This document shows positions 14,509 to 19,958 of a stretch of 19,958 bases of DNA, in pieces. The position numbers were made by a program, and so were the translations under genes. The stretch's first letter is position 1, and every line of letters begins with the position of its first letter. The notes beneath the pieces were generated by a model that ran no database searches, was not told where the DNA came from, and saw only the letters and a list, made by a program, of their open reading frames with translations. The stretch is from JADJLQ01 sp034439915. GTDB taxonomy: Bacteria > Bacteroidota > Bacteroidia > Chitinophagales > Saprospiraceae. The stretch is from positions 1 to 19,958 of the forward strand of contig JAWXBI010000289.1 in NCBI GenBank assembly GCA_034439915.1. Direction: 5' to 3'.

Positions 14509-16290
14509 TTATCGTTCAATTATTAGTTTTTTCGTCGAATGGAAGCCATCCTGATTAATGTGAATCATGTATACTCCCGGTGGCAAAAAGGACAGATCCA
14601 GTTGACCTGCAGATAACCCATCCTGCACCGCTATTTTTTCCTGGTACACTGCCCGACCGTACAAATTGGTAATCGACAAGTTACCGGGTTCATTGAGCCG
14701 GGAATTGATTTGATAGATGAGCTGATCTGAAGTCGGATTAGGATGAATGGTCAGTTGGATATTATTTTTTTGATTTAATTGTAGTGCACCGGTATTGGCT
14801 TTGTCTGATTCAGGAGCCTTTAAGCCACCACCTGGTTTTTCAAAGGATACCTCGGTACAGGCTAAGGTCGAACACCCCCCTGCATCTTTGACTGTAACAC
14901 AATATTTTCCGCTTGTTTTTACGGTGATCTGGGCATCTTTAGACCCTGTGCTCCATAAAAAAGTAAAAGGAGCTTTTCCGGCAACCCTGGGTATTAGTTG
15001 CAATTCACCGGTAACGCGCTGGTGTACAATTATAGTAGATTCACATTTCCCGGAATTACCGTCCGGCAATTCCACTTTTATACAGGCGTAAGTCTTACAA
15101 TGTACTCCGTCACTTACGGTAACACAATATTCACCCGGTGACTGTACAATAATCGAAGGGGTAGTATCCCTTGTACTCCAGTAATATAATACCGGACGGA
15201 AATATGGTTTAGCAGTTAGTTTAACTTTCTGCAAAACATCGGCAGTGTTTGTCAATGGGATACGTTCAGCAAGTATAGTGACTCTGCAGGAGTCAGCATC
15301 GGGCAATTCCACCTTTTTACAGAGAAAGGATTTGCAATTTTTTTCATCGCTGATGGATACACAATATTCCCCTGATTTTTTAACGATGATTTCATGGTTT
15401 TTTTCACCGGTGCTCCATTGGATAAATTTAAGGTCAAAGCTTGCCTTGACATATAATTTATACGCCTGAACCGAGCCATTGTCTCCGGTTCGATGGGCTA
15501 CAATTTCGGCCTGGCAGGAAATCGGATGAACTACTATACATGCCTTTGCCTCACAACCTGTAGTCGTAAGTATTTTTACACAATACTCACCACTTTCCTT
15601 AATTTCCACTTTATTGCCATCGGCACCGGTATTCCAGTGGTACGATTTTACCTGGCCTTCTTTAACGATCGCATATAAATATTTATCCCGTTGTTCAATA
15701 TGGACTGCACAGGGTGCATTAGTCGTCGGGATGCAGGCTTCACTTACACAACCTGCAGAATCTTTAGTGACCACACATATTCTGATTTTGTTTTGAGGAT
15801 TATAAATGATCGAATCGCCATCCTGACCTGTCGTCCATTTATGCGTAAACGGTGCAGTACCCTTGGCTATTACCACAGCATGAGCCATGCTGTCATTGAT
15901 TCGGGTTACTACCACACTGGAAACACAATCTTTACCGGGTCTGTCGCAAAACACCAATTTAGCTTCGATCAGTGGTTTTGCTTTCGAAAATTCATAGCGG
16001 GAAATAACTTCTTTTCCATCACAATTCACAAAACTGAGGATTAATACCCCATGCCTGATTGAATCGTGAAGGTAGACAGGCCATTTAAATTCACCGGATT
16101 CAAATGTCGTTGCCTTTTCGCTGACGGCGAAATTTGATCCGGGTGCCTGGTTGATATAAATTGTTTTATTGGCAACTCCCTTGCCGGCACCATCCACCAG
16201 TCGGCCATACACCGTAACCAAGTAATTTTCAGCCTGGATCAGACTTACACCCAGGCAAAGAAAAAAGAGGATAAAAATTCTGTAGTTCAT
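14509..16290 (-). CDS. T9SS-secreted protein with five cysteine-spaced SprB/PKD-like repeat modules
   Basis: 593 aa. Signal peptide about 1-20. An N-terminal beta domain (about 23-115, VTVYGRLVDGAGKGVANK) resembles a carboxypeptidase-regulatory-like fold. Five tandem modules follow (about 122-192, 194-257, 259-333, 335-414, 416-485). Each begins with a Cys, has a W-S/T/N-T-G-like core, and ends in an invariant C-x8-C-x4-C (C172/181/186, C237/246/251, C310/319/324, C389/398/403, C464/473/478). The core recalls the SprB repeat of gliding adhesins. The C-terminus (about 511-593) is a type A sorting domain: IHPNPTSDQL, ITNLYGRAVY, DLSFLPPGVYMIHI, KKLIIER. It should be exported by the type IX system and stay on the surface or be released. 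It sits 63 nt upstream of the sigma gene on the same strand. Confidence 0.88.
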   Translation of the reverse strand: MNYRIFILFFLCLGVSLIQAENYLVTVYGRLVDGAGKGVANKTIYINQAPGSNFAVSEKATTFESGEFKWPVYLHDSIRHGVLILSFVNCDGKEVISRYEFSKAKPLIEAKLVFCDRPGKDCVSSVVVTRINDSMAHAVVIAKGTAPFTHKWTTGQDGDSIIYNPQNKIRICVVTKDSAGCVSEACIPTTNAPCAVHIEQRDKYLYAIVKEGQVKSYHWNTGADGNKVEIKESGEYCVKILTTTGCEAKACIVVHPISCQAEIVAHRTGDNGSVQAYKLYVKASFDLKFIQWSTGEKNHEIIVKKSGEYCVSISDEKNCKSFLCKKVELPDADSCRVTILAERIPLTNTADVLQKVKLTAKPYFRPVLYYWSTRDTTPSIIVQSPGEYCVTVSDGVHCKTYACIKVELPDGNSGKCESTIIVHQRVTGELQLIPRVAGKAPFTFLWSTGSKDAQITVKTSGKYCVTVKDAGGCSTLACTEVSFEKPGGGLKAPESDKANTGALQLNQKNNIQLTIHPNPTSDQLIYQINSRLNEPGNLSITNLYGRAVYQEKIAVQDGLSAGQLDLSFLPPGVYMIHINQDGFHSTKKLIIER

Positions 16291-16441
16291 GTTAGTATCG
16301 ATTTTGATAAACTATACGCTGGTATTCCTTTTAAAGTTAGTCTAAACTCAAAGAATTATTGTTAAAAAAGGCAGTTTTATCCGGGACCACCGGCAAATCG
16401 CTCTTTACTCTTTTTTGAAAATTGAGTATCATTGTCCCAGC

Positions 16442-17587
16442 ATGTTGATGACCCATACGACCGATGAACTGCAGATGATTCAGCAAAGTTGCCGGGATTT
16501 TGTCCAGCAACACATCAAACCCTTCGTTATGGAATGGGATGAATCACAACACTTTCCGGTGGAGACTTTTAAAGAAATGGGGAAACACGGATTTCTTGGG
16601 GTACTGGTCCCTTTGCAATACCATGGAGCAGGGCTGGGTTACCAGGAATACATTACCATTATCGAAGAAATTGCGAAAGTTGACCCAAGTATTGGACTTT
16701 CTGTTGCTGCTCATAATTCTTTATGTACCGGACATATCCTTCAATTTGGAAATGAAGAACAAAAAAATAATTATTTGCCCCATTTGGCTACGGGTGAATG
16801 GATAGGTGCCTGGGGGCTTACGGAGCCTAATACCGGATCGGATGCCGGAAGGATGCAATGTGTAGCCAAAGAGGAAGGAGATTATTTTATCATCCAGGGG
16901 ACCAAATCCTGGATCACCCATGGCAGATCGGCAGAAGTAGCGGTTGTCATTGCGCGAACGGGCAATCTATTGGACAATAATGGTATGACGGCCTTTATTG
17001 TAGAACGGGGCACACCCGGATTTTCAGGCGGCAAAAAAGAAAATAAATTAGGCATGAGGGCTTCTGAAACCGCTGAAATGATTTTTGATCAGTGCCGTGT
17101 CCACAAATCCCAGGTGCTTGGACAAATCGGTGAAGGTTTTAAACAAGCACTTGGTGTACTGGATGGAGGTCGTATTTCAATTGCCGCGCTCAGTTTAGGG
17201 ATAGCCAAGGGAGCTTACGAGGCTTCAGTTGAATATTCCAAACAACGGCATCAATTTGGCCAACCCATCTCAAGTTTTCAGGCCATCGCATTTAAGCTGG
17301 CTGATATGCAGGCTAAAATTCAAACGGCGGAACTATTAACCCGAAGAGCCGCTTATCTTAAGAATGAAAAATTAAAGATGAGCCGTGAATCGGCCATGGC
17401 AAAATATTATGCTTCGGAAATCTGTGTCCAGGTGGCCACTGATGCTGTTCAGATTTTCGGCGGGTATGGTTATACCAAAGACTTTCCGGTAGAAAAGTTC
17501 TTTAGGGATTCTAAACTCTGCACCATCGGAGAAGGCACCTCTGAAATTCAAAAATTAGTCATCGCCAGGGACTTACTTAAACCTTGA
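16442..17587 (+). CDS. Acyl-CoA dehydrogenase (short/medium-chain type)
   Basis: 381 aa from the ATG at 16442, a normal length. FAD-dependent alpha,beta-dehydrogenation of acyl-CoA in beta-oxidation or branched-chain amino acid breakdown. It has the family signatures WGLTEPNTGSDAG (FAD/substrate binding) and QIFGGYGYTKDFPVEKFFRD, followed by IGEGTSEIQ, where the Glu of EGT is the position of the catalytic base in SCAD/MCAD-type enzymes. A TTG at 16415 would add nine residues without family resemblance and is not favoured; an ATG at 16448 is a close alternative. It is convergent with the NUDIX gene, with 6 nt between the stops and no terminator visible. Confidence 0.95.
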   Translation: MLMTHTTDELQMIQQSCRDFVQQHIKPFVMEWDESQHFPVETFKEMGKHGFLGVLVPLQYHGAGLGYQEYITIIEEIAKVDPSIGLSVAAHNSLCTGHILQFGNEEQKNNYLPHLATGEWIGAWGLTEPNTGSDAGRMQCVAKEEGDYFIIQGTKSWITHGRSAEVAVVIARTGNLLDNNGMTAFIVERGTPGFSGGKKENKLGMRASETAEMIFDQCRVHKSQVLGQIGEGFKQALGVLDGGRISIAALSLGIAKGAYEASVEYSKQRHQFGQPISSFQAIAFKLADMQAKIQTAELLTRRAAYLKNEKLKMSRESAMAKYYASEICVQVATDAVQIFGGYGYTKDFPVEKFFRDSKLCTIGEGTSEIQKLVIARDLLKP

Positions 17588-17593
17588 GATTCG

Positions 17594-18235
17594 TTATCCG
17601 GTCTTCATGATCTCATCCAATAATACCCCTAAATTGGGATACACCATGGTTTTCATGGCTGGCAGTTGTTTTGCTGATTTCCAGGTATAATCCGTGATAT
17701 CTTCTTCCTCCTGTAAAAAGGGTTTCCTTTTATCTGAAGCCATGAGAAACCAAAATGTTTTTTTTAAAACCAAACCCTTCTTAATCTTATAAAAATGAAA
17801 GGTTGGCTGGAGTTTTCCGATTATGGTACAGGTTAATCCGACTTCTTCTCTAACTTCCCGGAGTGCTGCTTTGACGTTGGATTCACCCGGGTCAACTTTT
17901 CCTTTTGGCAAGTCCCACCACCCTCTCCGTTGAATAAAAAGATATCTTTTCCCCGGGCCACGTATCACCCCGCCTGCTGCATAAATCAGGGGTAGGGATT
18001 TTAGCAGTTTTTCCCAGACCAGTGCGGGTTTTTTAGTGCATATTATGACTGGGAGTGAATTGGGATTATCCCACATACGATGGATGCATCGATGTATTTC
18101 AGCCATGTCCGGAGCAAACAGCAGCATTAATACGGGATATTCTTTAGGGTCCAGCTTGTCCCGTTGTTTCTGGTCTATAAGCACCAACCACGTGCTATTG
18201 ATAGAGATTTTATATTTTTGCGCTTTAATATCCAT
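17594..18235 (-). CDS. NUDIX hydrolase with an extra N-terminal domain
   Basis: 213 aa. The Nudix box is perfect: G112-x5-E118-x7-R126-E127-V-R-E130-E131-V-G133-L134. It binds Mg2+ and hydrolyses a nucleoside diphosphate linked to some group X. About 85 residues precede the fold (which starts at AAGGVIRGPGKRYLFIQRRGWWDLPKG); they have mixed alpha/beta character and no recognised domain. WWDLPKGK and the F-x-F-Y-K-I-K stretch resemble the diphosphoinositol/diadenosine polyphosphate branch, but substrate is uncertain. Its start codon overlaps that of pyrE on the other strand by 2 nt, so its promoter must lie inside pyrE. The best candidate is a 7/8 match, TTTATTTG, about 35 nt upstream. Confidence 0.92.
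   Translation of the reverse strand: MDIKAQKYKISINSTWLVLIDQKQRDKLDPKEYPVLMLLFAPDMAEIHRCIHRMWDNPNSLPVIICTKKPALVWEKLLKSLPLIYAAGGVIRGPGKRYLFIQRRGWWDLPKGKVDPGESNVKAALREVREEVGLTCTIIGKLQPTFHFYKIKKGLVLKKTFWFLMASDKRKPFLQEEEDITDYTWKSAKQLPAMKTMVYPNLGVLLDEIMKTG
18213..18220 (+). promoter_or_regulatory. Candidate -7 box of pyrE inside the NUDIX gene
   Basis: TATTTTTG matches TAnnTTTG exactly and lies 14-17 nt before the two possible pyrE ATGs, so the leader would be only a few nucleotides. No TTTG is found at the expected upstream spacing. The box lies within the first codons of the NUDIX gene on the opposite strand. Confidence 0.45.
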
Positions 18236-18878
18236 GATGAACGCTGAACGAATTGCCCTTCAACTTCTGCAAATAAAAGCAATTAAACTTAGTCCGCAAA
18301 AACCCTTCACCTGGGCATCCGGATTGAAGTCACCTATTTATTGTGACAACCGGTTAGTATTATCTTATCCTGAGTTCAGGAGTTATCTTATAGATGCATT
18401 TATTCAAAGCGCCAAAATCTATGTCCCTTTTGACATAGTTGCCGGGGTGGCCACAGCCGGGATAGCCCATGGTGCATTGGTAGCTGATCGGCTAGAACTG
18501 CCCTTTATATATGTCCGCGCGGAATTAAAAAGCCATGGAATGGGCAATCAGATCGAAGGGAAACTTGAACAGGGTATGCGGGTACTCCTGATTGAAGACC
18601 TTTTATCTACGGGAGGTAGCAGTCTTAAGGCTGTTCATGCCATCAGGGAGGCAGGAAGCATGGTTATGGGTGTAATAGCCATTTTTTCTTATGGATTGCA
18701 GACGTGTCAACATTCCTTTGCGCAGGCTAAAGTTCTCTTTCAAACGCTTACTGATTATTCTACTTTAATAAATATCGCTGCCAGCCACCATTTTATTACT
18801 GAAACAGAGCATAACCTGCTGAATTCCTGGAATAAAGATCCGGAAGCCTGGTCTGCACAACATCAAGCAATCAATTAA
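18234..18878 (+). CDS. pyrE: Orotate phosphoribosyltransferase
   Basis: 214 aa from 18234 (213 from the adjacent ATG at 18237), the usual OPRT length. It converts orotate plus PRPP to orotidine 5'-monophosphate in pyrimidine synthesis, as a cytoplasmic dimer. Seen: FTWASGLKSPIYCDNR (orotate-binding loop), DIVAGVATAGIAHGALVADRL, YVRAELKSHGMGNQIEG (flexible catalytic loop with K/H), and the PRPP motif VLLIEDLLSTGGSSLKA (about 117-133). The reading frame stays open upstream to 18036, but that part is antisense to NUDIX and not OPRT-like. The M42 peptidase gene follows after 8 nt. Confidence 0.96.
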   Translation: MMNAERIALQLLQIKAIKLSPQKPFTWASGLKSPIYCDNRLVLSYPEFRSYLIDAFIQSAKIYVPFDIVAGVATAGIAHGALVADRLELPFIYVRAELKSHGMGNQIEGKLEQGMRVLLIEDLLSTGGSSLKAVHAIREAGSMVMGVIAIFSYGLQTCQHSFAQAKVLFQTLTDYSTLINIAASHHFITETEHNLLNSWNKDPEAWSAQHQAIN

Positions 18879-18886
18879 AAACATTT

Positions 18887-19958
18887 ATGTCGAACACTTC
18901 AGCCGAACAATTTCTTCAAAACTATATCAATAACCCCTCGCCCACAGGCCATGAGGCAAAAGGTCAGCAATTATGGCTTGAGTATTTAAAACCTTTCGTC
19001 GATTCCTGGGACCTGGATGACTATGGCACGGCCTATGGAATCATCAATCCCGGCCAGGACTACCGGGTGGTAATCGAAGCACATGCCGACGAAATCTCCT
19101 GGTTTGTAAATTATATTACGGATAATGGCTTGATTCATGTGATACGGAATGGCGGTTCTGATCACCAGATCGCTCCGTCTAAAAGAGTGAATATCCATAC
19201 CGACGCGGGTATCATTAAGGGTATATTTGGATGGCCTGCTATTCATACCCGGGCTGCGGGAACGGAAGACCCGAAAACTACCATAGAAAACCTTTTCGTA
19301 GATATAGGTGCCAAAGACAAGGAGGAAGTGGGTAAAATGGGGGTGCATGTAGGATGCGTGATGACTTACGAAGATGATTTTTTTATCCTGAATGAAAACT
19401 ATTATGTTGGCCGTGCACTGGACAATAGGCTGGGGGGTTATTGTATTGCCGAAGTTGCGCGAAGGCTAAAAGAAGGCAATATTGCCCTTCCCTATTCTTT
19501 ATATATCGTCAATGCAGTCCAGGAAGAGATTGGCCTGAGGGGCGCCGAAATGATTGCTCACCGGATCAAGCCACAGGTGGCAATCATTATAGATGTTACT
19601 CATGATACGAGTACCCCACATATGAATAAAAAGAAAGATGGGGATATCAAGTGCGGTGACGGGCCTGCTTTGACCCATGCCCCAGCAGTGCACCAGAAAC
19701 TGCTCAGGTTAATTGCTGATACGGCTAAAGAAAAGTCCATTGCGTTTCAACGACAAGCATCGAGCAGAGGTACGGGCACTGATACGGATGCATTTGCTTA
19801 TTCCAACATGGGGGTACCTTCCGTCCTGATATCCATTCCCCTGCGATATATGCACACTACTGTGGAAATGGCACACAAAAATGATGTAGAACAAATCATT
19901 CAACTCATTATAGCAAGTTTGCAGCAAATTGAAAAAAATCACAACTTCAAATATTTTA
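18887..19958 (+). CDS. M42 family metallopeptidase (glutamyl aminopeptidase/FrvX-like), truncated by the window end
   Basis: 357 codons are visible and no stop is reached, so only the last few residues should be missing (the family is about 350-360 aa). It is a cytoplasmic, dodecamer-forming co-catalytic metal aminopeptidase. Metal and catalytic residues are all in place: H66-A-D68 (EAHADEISW), D179 (GRALDNRLGGY), E213-E214 (VQEEIGLRGAE), D236 (IIDVTHD) and H323 (YMHTTVEM). The start is the only ATG near the N-terminal pattern LQNYINNPSPTGHE, 8 nt after the pyrE stop, so co-transcription is likely. Substrate preference (Glu/Asp or broad) is not readable. Confidence 0.93.
   Translation, partial: MSNTSAEQFLQNYINNPSPTGHEAKGQQLWLEYLKPFVDSWDLDDYGTAYGIINPGQDYRVVIEAHADEISWFVNYITDNGLIHVIRNGGSDHQIAPSKRVNIHTDAGIIKGIFGWPAIHTRAAGTEDPKTTIENLFVDIGAKDKEEVGKMGVHVGCVMTYEDDFFILNENYYVGRALDNRLGGYCIAEVARRLKEGNIALPYSLYIVNAVQEEIGLRGAEMIAHRIKPQVAIIIDVTHDTSTPHMNKKKDGDIKCGDGPALTHAPAVHQKLLRLIADTAKEKSIAFQRQASSRGTGTDTDAFAYSNMGVPSVLISIPLRYMHTTVEMAHKNDVEQIIQLIIASLQQIEKNHNFKYF

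Noticed and set aside
15691..16044. Plus-strand ORF of 117 residues
   Set aside because: It is a shadow of the T9SS protein gene; its sequence is the Cys-rich reverse reading of the repeat modules.
16332..16339. TAACTTTA as the -7 box of the T9SS protein gene
   Set aside because: It has one mismatch to TAnnTTTG and no TTTG at the right spacing, so it is too weak to list.
16415..16441. TTG start extending the acyl-CoA dehydrogenase by nine residues
   Set aside because: The extension has no family resemblance; the ATG at 16442 gives a normal N-terminus.
18036..18233. In-frame 66-residue N-terminal extension of pyrE
   Set aside because: It lies antisense to the NUDIX coding region, has no OPRT similarity, and OPRT proteins of normal length start at the ATG pair at 18234/18237.

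Overview
The window looks like chromosomal DNA from a member of the Bacteroidota, possibly a Saprospiraceae-like lineage; that finer placement is inference. The main evidence is a T9SS type A C-terminal sorting domain, SprB/PKD-like repeat modules, a DUF4920 lipoprotein, a tandem SurA cluster, and promoters of the Bacteroidota type (TTTG - about 19 nt - TAnnTTTG). Shine-Dalgarno sites are mostly absent. Nothing looks like a phage, an insertion sequence or a CRISPR array.

Layout. Positions 1-331 hold a minus-strand tRNA operon: a textbook promoter, tRNA-Gly(GCC), tRNA-Leu(TAA), then a strange partial tRNA-Leu-like copy running to the window edge. Next are a DUF4920 lipoprotein (minus) and, divergent from it, an exported MORN-repeat/caspase-like protein (plus). 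From 2831 to 11198 everything reads plus: an LpxH-like metallophosphoesterase overlapping a GT1/GT28-like glycosyltransferase; a periplasmic chaperone operon of three SurA-type genes (two with PpiC domains, the middle one without); then rarA and a secreted glycerophosphodiester phosphodiesterase.

Positions 16290-11421 form a minus-strand cell-surface and regulation cluster: a T9SS-exported protein built of five cysteine-spaced repeat modules, a hairpin/U-tract terminator-like element, an ECF sigma factor, an inner-membrane-anchored protein with a beta-barrel-like C-terminus (candidate anti-sigma factor), and a lipoprotein that carries diverged copies of the same repeat module. The last three genes are translationally coupled or nearly so. 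This is the best candidate for an undescribed system in the protein-coding part: a sigma/anti-sigma pair linked to a secreted and a lipid-anchored protein that share a domain.

The right end is housekeeping: acyl-CoA dehydrogenase (plus), a NUDIX hydrolase (minus), pyrE (plus) whose start codon overlaps the NUDIX start codon on the opposite strand, and an M42 metallopeptidase running off the window end. No gap between genes exceeds 300 bases. The largest (11199-11420, between convergent genes) shows only a weak imperfect hairpin; 2710-2830 shows nothing definite.
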